64,000 nt of DNA, taken from contig NZ_JOIU01000030.1 of NCBI RefSeq assembly GCF_000720135.1, positions 62,001 through 126,000 on the forward strand. Direction: 5' to 3'. The stretch's first letter is position 1. Every line of letters begins with the position of its first letter. Position numbers and translations under genes: made by a program. Positions 8,439-17,440 of this stretch are shown in pieces. Below the pieces are notes generated by a model that had not been told where the DNA came from, did not search any database, and saw nothing but the letters and a program-made list of their open reading frames with translations. The DNA comes from Streptomyces sp. NRRL S-1022 (lineage in GTDB: Bacteria > Actinomycetota > Actinomycetes > Streptomycetales > Streptomycetaceae).

Positions 8439-10346
8439 TTACCAGTGCTTGGCACGTGCCCTGGCCACCTCGGTGAGCACCTGCTGCAGGAGTCGGCTGC
8501 CGTGCGGAGCGAGCGAGGGCTCGTACGTCCAGGCGTGACCGACCCACGGATCGGCGAGGTGGTCGTCGGGGAGCGGGGTGAGTCGCAGCAGCGAACGCCA
8601 CAGCGAATCGAGCAAGGGGCCGTGGGCGGCGGCGTCCGCGCGGTCGGCGACCAGCAGGAGGTGCACGCCGACGGCCGGCCCGTCGTCGGCGAGGAAGCGG
8701 AGCCGGGCCACCGCCCGGTCGTCGAAGCCGTGCGGGAAGTCGTTGACGATCAGGAGCTGCCGACCGGTGCCCATGTCGGCCGGCAGCGACTCGGCCACGC
8801 CGCCGCGCACCGCCATCTGCGCCAGGTCGACCCGCCGGGTGAACCGCTCCAGCGTCTGCGAGATGCCCGCTGCCCCCGTCGCGGGCGGCTCCGCGAGGAC
8901 TCCGGTCTCCGTGAGCGGCAGCAGCGCCTGGGTGGCGGTGCCGGCCGGGTCGACGACCTGCACGGCGAACTCCCCGGGCGGGTGTACGGCGAGCAGGCGC
9001 GCCGCGAGGGCGACCGCCGCCGCCATGGCCGGCTCCCGCAGCCCGGCGGGGTCCGGTACACGCCCGTCGGCAGCCGGTGCCGGACCGCTGTCGATCCACA
9101 GTCCTCGTTCCAGCGGCATCCTGACCAGCAGGGGGATGCGCAGCGGCGCGCTCTCGGGGAGGTGGAGGTCGCCGAGCCGCAGGGCCATGGGCGGTTCGGC
9201 GGGGGCGCGGTAGGTGTGCCAGACGGGGCTGTCCCAGCGGGCGTAGGCGGCCGGGAGCGCCGGTTCGACCACCTCGGCCTCGGCGGTGAGCTGGGCCAGG
9301 TCTCGGTCGAGGGCCGCACGCGCCTGGCCGGCCAGGAGGGTCCGGCGAGCGCGGGCCGCCTCCCGGGCGGCGTCGCCCGCCGAGCCGAGCCGCTGCCGCG
9401 GATCGGCGAGTACCTGGTCCAGCTCCTTCTCCAGGCGGGAGTCGGCGAACTCGACGGCACCGCGGTAGGCGGCCGTGGCGCGGGCCAGGTCCTCGAACAT
9501 GCCCCAGACCTGGTTGTACAGCCGCTCCTCCATCGACCAGCCCACGGCGTCTCCGGCGACGGGCCGCGCGGGCTGCCCGCCGGCGGCCGACGGGGGCGAG
9601 GAAGGGACGCTGGGGGTGCGGTGGGGATGCGTGTAGTCGACAGGGCCGCCGGAAGTCCGGAGAGCGGGACCGCCCGCGTTCTGCGGGCCGGACGGTCGGG
9701 GCGGCTGCACCGGCTCGGCGGTGGAGTCGGCCCGGGAAGGGGACGCGGTGGTGCGCGGCTCGGGACGGGCCGTCGGCACGGTGGCCGCGCCGGCCCGGCC
9801 GGAGGCAGCCGCCTCCTGGATGACCGTGGCGAGGCCGCCGGGGTCGCTCAGACCCTTGTCGGCGAGGAGGGCGGGGAGACCGCCCGCGTAGCCCTGGCCC
9901 CTTGCCCGCACTTTCCAGGCGCCCTGTCTGCGGTACAGCTCCAGGGCGATGACGGCCGTCTCGGCGTCCAGACCGGTGAGGGTGTAGGAGGCGAGTTCGG
10001 TGCCGTCCATGCCGTTGACCGTGGTGTGCGGGGCCGGGACGGCTCCGAAGCGGGACGCGACCGCGGTGCCGGCGGGCAGGGCCAGGAACACCTCGACACG
10101 GTGTACGGCCTCGGGCAGGGCGGCGAGGTCGACGGCCAGGAGGTGCTCGGCGGCGGCCTGCCCGGGCGCCTCGACACCGGGCGGTGCGGGGACGCCGGGG
10201 TGGGCCACCCACTGGCGGCCGGGCACCGTGCCGTGCTCGTCGCCGAGTGTGACCCCGGCCAGGACGGGCACCCCGGCCGATATCCGGATCTCCAGCCGTA
10301 CCTGGGCCAGAGGGTGGTTCTGTCCCCGCACCAGCTCGGCCGCCAT
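8439..10346 (-). CDS. TerD-domain protein fused to a degenerate FtsK/HerA-like ATPase domain
   Basis: A 635-residue cytosolic protein. Residues 1 to about 150 resemble a TerD domain (VTLGDEHG, a divergent GMDGTELASYTL in place of the usual metal loop, VIALELYRRQGAWKVRARGQGY). A Pro/Ser/Ala-rich linker follows to about residue 260, then a helical, charged segment (EERLYNQVWGMFEDLARA... LEKELDQVLADP) to about 370. The last 240 residues read like an FtsK-type ATPase core: LRLGDLHLPES, IPLLVRMPLERGLWIDSG where a Walker A should be, and LLIVNDFPHGF ... GVHLLLVAD where Walker B and the following strand should be. No GKS/GKT is present and the DE pair is ND, so ATP hydrolysis is unlikely. It sits 83 bp downstream of a plain TerD gene and upstream of TerC on the same strand. 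The FtsK relation is my inference from pattern. Confidence 0.75.
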   Translation of the reverse strand: MAAELVRGQNHPLAQVRLEIRISAGVPVLAGVTLGDEHGTVPGRQWVAHPGVPAPPGVEAPGQAAAEHLLAVDLAALPEAVHRVEVFLALPAGTAVASRFGAVPAPHTTVNGMDGTELASYTLTGLDAETAVIALELYRRQGAWKVRARGQGYAGGLPALLADKGLSDPGGLATVIQEAAASGRAGAATVPTARPEPRTTASPSRADSTAEPVQPPRPSGPQNAGGPALRTSGGPVDYTHPHRTPSVPSSPPSAAGGQPARPVAGDAVGWSMEERLYNQVWGMFEDLARATAAYRGAVEFADSRLEKELDQVLADPRQRLGSAGDAAREAARARRTLLAGQARAALDRDLAQLTAEAEVVEPALPAAYARWDSPVWHTYRAPAEPPMALRLGDLHLPESAPLRIPLLVRMPLERGLWIDSGPAPAADGRVPDPAGLREPAMAAAVALAARLLAVHPPGEFAVQVVDPAGTATQALLPLTETGVLAEPPATGAAGISQTLERFTRRVDLAQMAVRGGVAESLPADMGTGRQLLIVNDFPHGFDDRAVARLRFLADDGPAVGVHLLLVADRADAAAHGPLLDSLWRSLLRLTPLPDDHLADPWVGHAWTYEPSLAPHGSRLLQQVLTEVARARAKHW

Positions 10347-10429
10347 CGCCGTCGCCCCCCTGTGTCGTTCTGCCGTGCCTGCCTCGCCGGGTGCGAGCGG
10401 AGGGCCCGTCCTCGGCGGACGGTCCGGTC

Positions 10430-11008
10430 CTAGAGGTGCGAAACGATCGCCGGCATCAGGTCCTGGAAGGTGCGTCCGTTGGCCGGGGCACCGATGGCCG
10501 TCATCGTCCAGCCGGAGCCCGACCGGTGCACCTTGGCCATGATCTGGGCGGTGTACTCGCCGCCGCCGGCCAGGGTGTAGCGGGCGAGTTCCTGCCCGTT
10601 GGTCTCGTCGACGAGCCGGCAGAACGCGTTCTGCACCTCGTGGAAGGTCTGTCCGGTGAAGGAGTTCACCGTGAAGACGATCTGGTCGATGTGGACCGGA
10701 ACGCGCTGGAGGTCCACCAGGATCGCCTCGTCGTCCCCGCCCTGGCCGGCGCCGCCGACGAGGTTGTCACCGGTGTGGCGCACGGAACCGTCGTCGCTCA
10801 CCAGGTGGCGGAAGAAGACGACGTCCTTGGGCTCCGCACCGGCGAACAGGACCGCCGAGGCGTCCAGGTCGATCTCGCGGGTGCGGGAGCCGAACAGGCC
10901 GCGCCGCTTCGCCGCCTGCCAGCCGAGCCCCATGCGGACCGCGGTCAGGGTGGCCCCGTCCTTCTTCTCCAGGCTGATGGCCTGGCCCTTGGACAAGTTG
11001 ACGGACAC
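10430..11008 (-). CDS. TerD-family stress protein
   Basis: A 192-residue TerD-family protein, a Ca2+-binding cytosolic domain linked to tellurite resistance and general envelope/metal stress. The start MSVNLSKGQAISLEK, the LGW segment, the DLDASAVLFAG strand and the metal-binding loop HTGDNLVGGAGQGGDDEAILVDL are all typical. GTG 11008 is preceded by GAGAGGGGA. It lies between uvrB (upstream, same strand, 173 bp) and the TerD/FtsK-like fusion (downstream, 83 bp), so it probably forms a transcription unit with the fusion gene. A 12-bp perfect palindrome at 11132-11143 is upstream. Confidence 0.9.
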   Translation of the reverse strand: MSVNLSKGQAISLEKKDGATLTAVRMGLGWQAAKRRGLFGSRTREIDLDASAVLFAGAEPKDVVFFRHLVSDDGSVRHTGDNLVGGAGQGGDDEAILVDLQRVPVHIDQIVFTVNSFTGQTFHEVQNAFCRLVDETNGQELARYTLAGGGEYTAQIMAKVHRSGSGWTMTAIGAPANGRTFQDLMPAIVSHL

Positions 11009-11131
11009 GACTGAATCCCCTCTCGAAGGTCCCCTGTTGCCGCGCCGGGCTGTCGCTGCGCACCGCGCGGTTGCTCAGCACCCTACGCAGGGCCGCCGAC
11101 CGTGCCGACCCTCGGCTCGCGCTTTGTGTCG

Positions 11132-11143
11132 GTGTTGCAACAC
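11132..11143. promoter_or_regulatory. Perfect palindrome upstream of the TerD gene
   Basis: GTGTTGCAACAC is a perfect 12-bp palindrome, AT-richer than its surroundings, 124 bp before the TerD start and 39 bp after the uvrB stop. A candidate operator; no protein can be named for it. Confidence 0.35.
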
Positions 11144-11181
11144 TTGGCGCTTATGCCGAGGTCCGGCAGCGGGGCGGAGGC

Positions 11182-13320
11182 TCAGGCGATGCCTGCCTCC
11201 CGCATCTGTCGCAGCTCCTTCTTCATCTCGGAGACCTCGTCGCGCAGCCGGGCCGCGATCTCGAACTGCAGCTCCGCGGCGGCGGCGCGCATGCGTTCGG
11301 TCATCTCCTCGATCTGCTCGGCCAGTTCGGCCGCCGGACGGTCCGTGGGCACGGTCTTGCCCTTGGCCGCCTTGCCGGCCTTCGCGCCCTTGGCCGCCTT
11401 CTCGCCGAGCGCCGGGACGGGGGCCTTCGCGGCCTTGCCGTCCTTCGTCCTGCGGTAACCGGAGCCCAGAAGCTGTTCGGTGTCGATCTCCTCCCGGGCG
11501 ATCTGCGCGACGATGTCGTTGATCTTCTTGCGCAGGGGCTGGGGGTCGATGCCGTTCGCCTTGTTGTAGGCGACCTGCTTCTCCCGGCGGCGGTTGGTCT
11601 CGTCGATGGCCCTCTCCATCGCCGGGGTGATCTTGTCGGCGTACATGTGGACCTGGCCGGAGACGTTGCGCGCCGCACGGCCGATGGTCTGGATCAGCGA
11701 GGTGCCCGAGCGGAGGAAGCCCTCCTTGTCGGCGTCGAGGATCGCCACCAGGGACACCTCGGGCAGGTCGAGGCCCTCGCGGAGGAGGTTGATGCCGACC
11801 AGGACGTCGTACTCACCGGAGCGCAGCTCGCGCAGCAGCTCGACGCGGCGCAGGGTGTCGACGTCGCTGTGCAGGTAGCGCACCTGGATGCCGAGTTCCA
11901 GGAAGTAGTCGGTGAGGTCCTCGGCCATCTTCTTGGTCAGGGTGGTGACGAGGACCCGCTCGTCCTTCTCGGTGCGCTTGCGGATCTCGTGCACCAGGTC
12001 GTCGATCTGCCCCTCGGTGGGCTTGACCACGACCTCCGGGTCGACCAGGCCGGTCGGGCGGATGATCTGCTCGACGACGCCGTCCGAGCGGGACAGTTCG
12101 TAGGTGCCCGGAGTGGCCGACAGGTAGACGGTCTGCCCGATGCGCTCCTGGAACTCCTCCCACTTCAGGGGGCGGTTGTCCAGGGCGGAGGGCAGGCGGA
12201 ACCCGTGGTCCACCAGGGTGCGCTTGCGGGAGGCGTCACCCTCGTACATCGCGCCGATCTGCGGGACGGTGACGTGCGACTCGTCGATGACGAGCAGGAA
12301 GTCGTCCGGGAAGTAGTCCAGCAGGGTGTTGGGCGGGGAGCCGGGCAGACGGCCGTCGAAGTGCATCGAGTAGTTCTCGACACCGGAGCAGGTGCCGATC
12401 TGGCGGAGCATCTCGATGTCGTACGTGGTGCGCATCCGCAGCCGCTGGGCCTCCAGGAGCTTGCCCTGCTTCTCCAGCTCGGCCAGCCGCTCCACCAGCT
12501 CCTTCTCGATGTCGTTGACGGCCCGCTCCATGCGCTCGGGGCCGGCGACGTAGTGGGAGGCGGGGAAGACGTAGAGCTGCCGGTCGTCGCTGATGATCTC
12601 GCCGGTGACCGGGTGGAGCGTGGAGAGCGCCTCGATCTCGTCGCCGAACATCTCGATGCGGACGGCCAGCTCCTCGTAGACCGGGAAGATCTCGATGGTG
12701 TCGCCGCGGACCCGGAAGGTGCCGCGGCTGAAGGCCATGTCATTGCGCTGGTACTGGATGTCGACGAAGCGGCGCAGCAGCTCGTCCCGGTCGATCTCGT
12801 CGCCGACCCTCAGGGGGACCATCCGGTCCACGTACTCCTGCGGGGTACCCAGGCCGTAGATGCAGGACACCGAGGCCACCACGATGACGTCGCGGCGGGT
12901 GAGCAGCGAGTTCGTCGCCGAGTGGCGCAGGCGCTCGACCTCCTCGTTGATCGAGGAGTCCTTCTCGATGTAGGTGTCCGACTGCGGGACGTAGGCCTCG
13001 GGCTGGTAGTAGTCGTAGTACGAGACGAAGTACTCGACCGCGTTGTTCGGCAGCAGCTCGCGGAACTCGTTGGCCAGCTGGGCGGCCAGCGTCTTGTTCG
13101 GCGCCATCACGAGGGTGGGTCGCTGGAGCTTCTCGATCATCCACGCGGTGGTGGCGGACTTGCCGGTGCCGGTCGCGCCCAGGAGGACGACGTCCTTCTC
13201 ACCGGCCTCGATGCGCTTGGCCAGCTCGGCGATGGCCGCCGGCTGGTCGCCGTTGGGCTGGTAGGGGCTGACGACCTCGAAAGGCGCCACCGTGCGTTCG
13301 ATGTGGGAAACGGGCCGCAT
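11182..13320 (-). CDS. uvrB: Excinuclease ABC subunit B
   Basis: A 712-residue UvrB, the helicase-like subunit of nucleotide excision repair that takes damaged DNA from UvrA and positions UvrC. Walker A is [11 protein letters not shown], the DNA-clamping beta-hairpin appears as [13 protein letters not shown], the DEAD-type box is [13 protein letters not shown], motif V/VI regions are [17 protein letters not shown] and QTIGRAARN, and the C-terminal UVR domain ([25 protein letters not shown]) that binds UvrC is present. A Lys/Ala-rich linker precedes the UVR domain. ATG 13320 has GGTGGA upstream; the frame is open further back without coding character. I saw no SOS-type operator in its 40-bp leader. 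uvrA and uvrC are not in the window. Confidence 0.97.
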   Translation of the reverse strand: MRPVSHIERTVAPFEVVSPYQPNGDQPAAIAELAKRIEAGEKDVVLLGATGTGKSATTAWMIEKLQRPTLVMAPNKTLAAQLANEFRELLPNNAVEYFVSYYDYYQPEAYVPQSDTYIEKDSSINEEVERLRHSATNSLLTRRDVIVVASVSCIYGLGTPQEYVDRMVPLRVGDEIDRDELLRRFVDIQYQRNDMAFSRGTFRVRGDTIEIFPVYEELAVRIEMFGDEIEALSTLHPVTGEIISDDRQLYVFPASHYVAGPERMERAVNDIEKELVERLAELEKQGKLLEAQRLRMRTTYDIEMLRQIGTCSGVENYSMHFDGRLPGSPPNTLLDYFPDDFLLVIDESHVTVPQIGAMYEGDASRKRTLVDHGFRLPSALDNRPLKWEEFQERIGQTVYLSATPGTYELSRSDGVVEQIIRPTGLVDPEVVVKPTEGQIDDLVHEIRKRTEKDERVLVTTLTKKMAEDLTDYFLELGIQVRYLHSDVDTLRRVELLRELRSGEYDVLVGINLLREGLDLPEVSLVAILDADKEGFLRSGTSLIQTIGRAARNVSGQVHMYADKITPAMERAIDETNRRREKQVAYNKANGIDPQPLRKKINDIVAQIAREEIDTEQLLGSGYRRTKDGKAAKAPVPALGEKAAKGAKAGKAAKGKTVPTDRPAAELAEQIEEMTERMRAAAAELQFEIAARLRDEVSEMKKELRQMREAGIA

Positions 13321-13360
13321 GACATCCACCGTACGACCCCGCACTGACAACGGGTTCCGA

Positions 13361-14239
13361 TCAGCGGTTCTGCGGGGTGCGGGAACGGTGGTCCTCGGGC
13401 CGGCGAGCCGGCTGGCGGCCCTCGTGGAGAGTGGGGCGGCGGTCGGTGTGCGCGGCGACGGCGGCGGCCGGGACACCCGGTTTGTGCTCGACGGGTGTCC
13501 GCTGCGGCCGGCCCATGATCACGAACGGGTCGAAGATCACGAGGACGCCGGCGAGGAGCAGGAAGGCGAGCGGGCCGATCAGCATCGGCGCGAGCACCGA
13601 CGCCTCGGGCCCGCTCCCGCCGCCGTGGGCGGCCCCGTCGAGGTGGACGCCGAGGGCGGCCATGCCGGTGTAGTGCATGCCGCTGACCGCGAGCCCCATG
13701 ACGAGGCTCGCTCCCACGCTCCACAGGAAGCCCCGCACCTGTCCGGCGGCCCACAGGGCGGCGGTGGCGGCGACGACCGCTATGACGACGGAGACCGCGA
13801 CGGTGAGCGTGTTGTAGGTGAACCGCCCGTGGAAGCGGACGCCGGCCATCCCGAGGTAGTGCATGGAGGCGACACCCAGACCGGTGATCGTGCCGCCGGT
13901 GAACAGGGGGATCCCGGTGGCGCCGCGGTAGCCGACGATGAAGACCCCGACGCCGACCATGACGATGGCGAGGCCGAGGCTCGCGTAGGTGATCGGCTTG
14001 TCGTAGTGGATCGGCGTGTCCGCGATGGTGAAGCCCATCATGGCGACGAAGTGCATGGTCCAGATGCCCGAGCCGATCGCCGCCGAGCCGAGGGCCAGCC
14101 AGGCGGGCCGCCAGGAGTGCGTGACCAGCAGGGACCGGGTGGTGCAGCGCAGGCCGAGGGCGCCGCCCAGGCACGCCATCAGGTAGGCCACCAACGGGGT
14201 GACGGCCCCGTAGCTGAATCCGTCGACCGTGCCTTGCAT
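13361..14239 (-). CDS. MHYT-domain integral membrane sensor protein
   Basis: A 292-residue membrane protein consisting of an MHYT sensor domain. Three MHYT-type motifs are visible ([27 protein letters not shown]) at regular spacing within about seven helices; the family is thought to bind copper and sense O2, CO or NO. No output domain (GGDEF, EAL, kinase) follows: after the last helix only a short charged tail ([11 protein letters not shown]...) remains, so it may signal through a partner or act alone. ATG 14239 is chosen for GGAAGGG about 10 nt upstream. It lies 40 bp upstream of uvrB on the same strand. Confidence 0.85.
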   Translation of the reverse strand: MQGTVDGFSYGAVTPLVAYLMACLGGALGLRCTTRSLLVTHSWRPAWLALGSAAIGSGIWTMHFVAMMGFTIADTPIHYDKPITYASLGLAIVMVGVGVFIVGYRGATGIPLFTGGTITGLGVASMHYLGMAGVRFHGRFTYNTLTVAVSVVIAVVAATAALWAAGQVRGFLWSVGASLVMGLAVSGMHYTGMAALGVHLDGAAHGGGSGPEASVLAPMLIGPLAFLLLAGVLVIFDPFVIMGRPQRTPVEHKPGVPAAAVAAHTDRRPTLHEGRQPARRPEDHRSRTPQNR

Positions 14240-14516
14240 CCGCGGCTGCCCTTCCGCCTTCTTGCGTCCCGGAATACTCGAATATGCCCCCGTCCCAGGA
14301 CCGCGTCGGCGGTCAGGGTTGTCGCAGAGAGTATGACCCCCACCGGAATGGTCGAACGATTTTCCGGCAAAGAAACACGGCCTTGCCCCACTTGTGCGGC
14401 ACTGGTGAGCGGACTTGGACAGCACCATTCAATCTGTGGTCATAGTGCGCCCGGGTGCCGTTGACCCGCTGCTGTCAGTCTGATGCTGTCGGTATTGCTC
14501 GATGCGAGGAGGACGC

Positions 14517-15389
14517 ATGTACGCGCGCGTAGTCGCCGCCACCGTCGCCGTAGCCCTGGGAACGGCGGCGGCTCTGCTGAGCCCCACCTCCGAAGCCCGG
14601 GCACGCGAGATCCGCGTGCCCACGGTGATCGCCCATCGGGGCGCCTCCGCCTACGCGCCCGAGAACACGCTGGCCGCCATCGACAAGGCCGCCCAGCTGG
14701 GCTTCACCTGGGTGGAGAACGACGTCCAGCGCACCAAGGACGGCGAACTGGTCGTCCTGCACGACGACAGCCTGCGGCGCACCACGAACGTCGAGGAGGT
14801 CTTTCCCGGCCGGGCGCCCTGGAAGGTGCAGGACTTCACCGCCGCCGAGATCGCCCGGCTGGACGCGGGGAGCTGGTTCTCCCCCGCCTACGCGGGCGTG
14901 CGCGTGCCGACGCTGCAGCAGTACATGCGCCGGGTGGAGCACAACCACGAGAAGCTGCTCCTGGAGATCAAGAACCCCGAGCTGTACCCGGGCATCGAGC
15001 AGCAGACGCTGAAGCTCCTCGGCAACGAGGGCTGGCTGGACCACCGGCACCTGGGGCGGCTGATCGTGCAGAGCTTCAGCGCCGACAGCGTGCGCACCGT
15101 GCACGAGCTGAAGCCCGCGGTGATCACCGCTTACCTCGGCACCCCCACCATGGCGCAGCTGCACGGGTTCGCCCGCTTCACCGATCTGGTCAACCCCTCG
15201 TACGCGTCGCTGTCCCGCCGCTACGTCACCGCCGTGCACGCCTTCGACGGGCCGCACGGCAGGCCGCTCGGGGTGTTCGCCTGGACGGTCGACGACGCGG
15301 CCGGCGCCCGCCGAGCGGCCGGCTACGGGGTCGACGGGCTCATCACCAACCGGCCCGACGTGGTGCGGGCGGCGCTCGGTTCGCACTGA
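14517..15389 (+). CDS. Secreted glycerophosphodiester phosphodiesterase
   Basis: A 290-residue extracellular GDPD-family enzyme that cleaves glycerophosphodiesters to glycerol-3-phosphate and an alcohol. A signal peptide with an AAA/LLSPTSEARA cleavage region covers about the first 30 residues. The catalytic HRG appears in IAHRGASAYAPENT, followed by ENDVQRTKDGELVVLHDDSLRRTT with the metal-binding acids and the second His, LLEIKNPELYPG, and the C-terminal FAWTVDD. ATG 14517 is preferred over ATG 14502 because GAGGAGG lies just before it. A phosphate-scavenging role is likely. The upstream region has TTGACC at about 14460 as a possible -35. Confidence 0.9.
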   Translation: MYARVVAATVAVALGTAAALLSPTSEARAREIRVPTVIAHRGASAYAPENTLAAIDKAAQLGFTWVENDVQRTKDGELVVLHDDSLRRTTNVEEVFPGRAPWKVQDFTAAEIARLDAGSWFSPAYAGVRVPTLQQYMRRVEHNHEKLLLEIKNPELYPGIEQQTLKLLGNEGWLDHRHLGRLIVQSFSADSVRTVHELKPAVITAYLGTPTMAQLHGFARFTDLVNPSYASLSRRYVTAVHAFDGPHGRPLGVFAWTVDDAAGARRAAGYGVDGLITNRPDVVRAALGSH

Positions 15390-15430
15390 GCCCGGCCGGC
15401 GTTGTCGGTGGCGGGTCGTACCGTGGGCGC

Positions 15431-15985
15431 ATGGACAGCCAGGGGCAGGATGAACAGCGGGTCGTGTGGGCCGTGGTAGGGACGGACATCGGGCCGCTGA
15501 TGCTGGCCGCGACCCGTGACGGCCTGGTCAACGTCGTCTTCCACGCCTCGGACGCGGTGCGCGACCGGGCGCTGGAGCGGCTCGCCGCCCGGCTGGGCGG
15601 CCGACCCGTGGAGGATCCGGACTCACCGTTGCTGGCGGAGCCGATACGCCAGCTGCGGGCGTACTTCGCGGGCGATCGGCACGACTTCGACCTGCCGCTG
15701 GACTGGTCGCTGATCTCCGGGTTCAACCGGCAGGTCCTGCGCGAGCTGGCCTCCGGTGTGCCGTACGGCACGGTGGTGGGGTACGGCGATCTGGCGGGGC
15801 GGGTCGGGCAGCCCGGCGGGGCGCAGGCGGTGGGGGCCGCGATGGGGGCGAATCCGCTGCCGGTGGTCGTGCCGTGTCATCGGGTGGTGGAGAGCGGCGG
15901 CGGCATCGGCGGTTTCGGGGGCGGGCTGGAGACCAAGCGGAAGCTGCTCGCCCTGGAGGGCATGCTGCCCGAGCCGCTGTTCTGA
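15431..15985 (+). CDS. ogt: Methylated-DNA--protein-cysteine S-methyltransferase
   Basis: A 184-residue O6-alkylguanine-DNA alkyltransferase that repairs alkylated bases by irreversible transfer to its own cysteine. The active-site motif is VVVPCHRVV, preceded by the helix-turn-helix segment (VPYGTVVGYGDLAGRVGQPGGAQAVGAAMGANP) and followed by GFGGGLETKRKLLALEG, the family ending. The N-terminal domain is the shorter Ogt type without an Ada-like Zn finger. It follows the GDPD gene by 41 bp on the same strand but with no functional link. ATG 15431 is used; the frame is open far upstream inside the neighbour's shadow. Confidence 0.92.
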   Translation: MDSQGQDEQRVVWAVVGTDIGPLMLAATRDGLVNVVFHASDAVRDRALERLAARLGGRPVEDPDSPLLAEPIRQLRAYFAGDRHDFDLPLDWSLISGFNRQVLRELASGVPYGTVVGYGDLAGRVGQPGGAQAVGAAMGANPLPVVVPCHRVVESGGGIGGFGGGLETKRKLLALEGMLPEPLF

Positions 15986-16001
15986 CCGGCCCGGGACGCG
16001 G

Positions 16002-16433
16002 CTAGTCGTCGTAGTGCCGGGCCTCGAAGACGTTGCCGTCGGGGTCGCGGAAGTAGAAGCTGCGCTTGGCGTCGCCGCGGGCGCCGGACAGCCCGTGGTC
16101 GATGTCCGAGACCGGGACGCCGCGGTCCTGGAGGCGGGCCCGCAGGGCGTCGAAGGCGTCGGCCGGCAGGGACAGGCAGACGTGATTGACGGGGTGGCCC
16201 GCGCTGTCGGCGGACCCGGGCAGCATGTTCATGCGGTCGGCCAAAGTGTGCGGGGCGAGGTCGAGGATGGTCTCCTCGTTGACGCGGACGGAGGGGAAGG
16301 ACACCTTCCCCTGCACGAACTCGGCGACCCTGATCGGCTCCAGTCCTACGGCCGTCTCGTAGAAGGCGGCCGCGGCGGCCGGGTCGGCCACCCACAGGAC
16401 GACGTGGTCGAGGCGCGTGGTGTTGTTCGTCAT
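16002..16433 (-). CDS. VOC-family (glyoxalase/bleomycin-resistance fold) protein
   Basis: A 143-residue vicinal-oxygen-chelate protein. The N-terminal LDHVVLWVADPAAAAAFYETAVGLEPIRV, the HPVNHVCLSLPADAFDALRARLQDRGVPV strand-helix pair and the closing FYFRDPDGNVFEARHY are the two beta-alpha-beta modules of this fold; His and the final Glu are potential metal ligands. Substrate unknown; such proteins are dioxygenases, lyases or drug-binding proteins. ATG 16433 gives the normal length. It is convergent with ogt (16 bp gap) and divergent from psuG. Confidence 0.85.
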   Translation of the reverse strand: MTNNTTRLDHVVLWVADPAAAAAFYETAVGLEPIRVAEFVQGKVSFPSVRVNEETILDLAPHTLADRMNMLPGSADSAGHPVNHVCLSLPADAFDALRARLQDRGVPVSDIDHGLSGARGDAKRSFYFRDPDGNVFEARHYDD

Positions 16434-16531
16434 GTGACCCAGGCTGGTGGCCTCCCCCGCGGGCCACAAGCGTTTAGCCGGGGCCGGCGCCCGCCAGAGA
16501 TGAGGAAGGACGACGGACAGGAGGCGGGCAC

Positions 16532-17440
16532 GTGGTGCTGGTGGTGTCGGAAGAAGTCCGCGAGGCGATAGACGCGCGACGGCCGGTGGTGGCCCTGGAG
16601 TCCACGATCATCGCGCACGGCCTGCCCCGTCCGCGCAACCTGCAGGTGGCGCTGGAGCTGGAGGAGGCGGTCCGGCGGGAGGGTGCCGTCCCGGCGACCG
16701 TCGCCGTGCTCGACGGGCGGCCCCGGGTCGGTCTGGACAAGGAGGAACTGGAGCGGGTCGCGAACGAGGAAGGCATCCGCAAGCTGGGACACCGTGATCT
16801 GCCGCTCGCGGTGGCGGCGGAGGCGAGCGGGGCGACCACCGTGTCGGCGACGGCGCAGCTGGCGGCGCTGGCCGGGGTCCGGGTGTTCGCCACCGGCGGC
16901 CTGGGCGGTGTGCACCGGGAGTGGACGGTGACCCAGGACGAGTCGGCCGACCTGGGGCTGCTGGCGCGCACCCGGATCACGGTGGTGTGCGCCGGCGTGA
17001 AGTCGATCCTGGACGTCCCTGCGACGCTGCAGCGGCTGGAGACACTGGGGGTGGCCGTCGCCGGATACGGCACGGACCGGTTCCCCGGCTTCTATCTGTC
17101 GGACTCGGGGCATCCGGTCGACTGGCGGCTCGACACCCCGGAGCAGGTCGCCGCCGTGATGCGCGCCCAGGACGCGCTGGACGCGCCGGCGTCGGCGCTG
17201 ATCGTCGCCAACCCCGTCCCGGAGGCGGAACAACTCGATCCCGGGCTGCACGCGCGCGTGCTCGCCGACGCGCTGCGCGCCTGTGGGGAGCAGGGGGTCA
17301 CCGGGCAGGCGGTGACTCCGTTCCTGCTGGACTACCTGGTCCGGCACACCGACGGTGCCTCGCTCGGCGCCAACCTGGCGGCGGTGCGCGGCAACGTACG
17401 GCTCGCGGCGCGGATCGCCACGGCGTGGGCCAGGGGGTGA
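16532..17440 (+). CDS. psuG: Pseudouridine-5'-phosphate glycosidase
   Basis: A 302-residue enzyme that cleaves the C-C glycosidic bond of pseudouridine 5'-phosphate into uracil and ribose 5-phosphate. Family signatures: VALESTIIAHGLPRPRNLQVALELE at the N-terminus, REGAVPATVAVLDGRPRVGL, the HRDLPLAVA segment, GATTVSATAQLAALAGVRVFATGGLGGVHR and the C-terminal TPFLLDYLVRHTDGASLGANLAAVRGNVRLAARIA. GTG 16532 follows AGGAGG. The next gene, a PfkB kinase, starts inside its stop codon, which makes a complete two-step pseudouridine salvage pair. Confidence 0.93.
   Translation: MVLVVSEEVREAIDARRPVVALESTIIAHGLPRPRNLQVALELEEAVRREGAVPATVAVLDGRPRVGLDKEELERVANEEGIRKLGHRDLPLAVAAEASGATTVSATAQLAALAGVRVFATGGLGGVHREWTVTQDESADLGLLARTRITVVCAGVKSILDVPATLQRLETLGVAVAGYGTDRFPGFYLSDSGHPVDWRLDTPEQVAAVMRAQDALDAPASALIVANPVPEAEQLDPGLHARVLADALRACGEQGVTGQAVTPFLLDYLVRHTDGASLGANLAAVRGNVRLAARIATAWARG

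Noticed and set aside
11071..13347. A 758-residue plus-strand frame rich in Leu, Gly, Val and Asp
   Set aside because: It is the antisense image of uvrB, whose motifs are certain; GC-rich genes often leave open antisense frames.
13321..13360. An SOS/LexA operator before uvrB
   Set aside because: I looked for a GAAC-N4-GTTC-type site in and just upstream of this gap and found none; SOS control cannot be claimed.
14460..14482. TTGACC with TGCTGT as a promoter for the secreted GDPD gene
   Set aside because: The spacing is good but the -10 is poor; listed only as a possible -35 in the gene entry.
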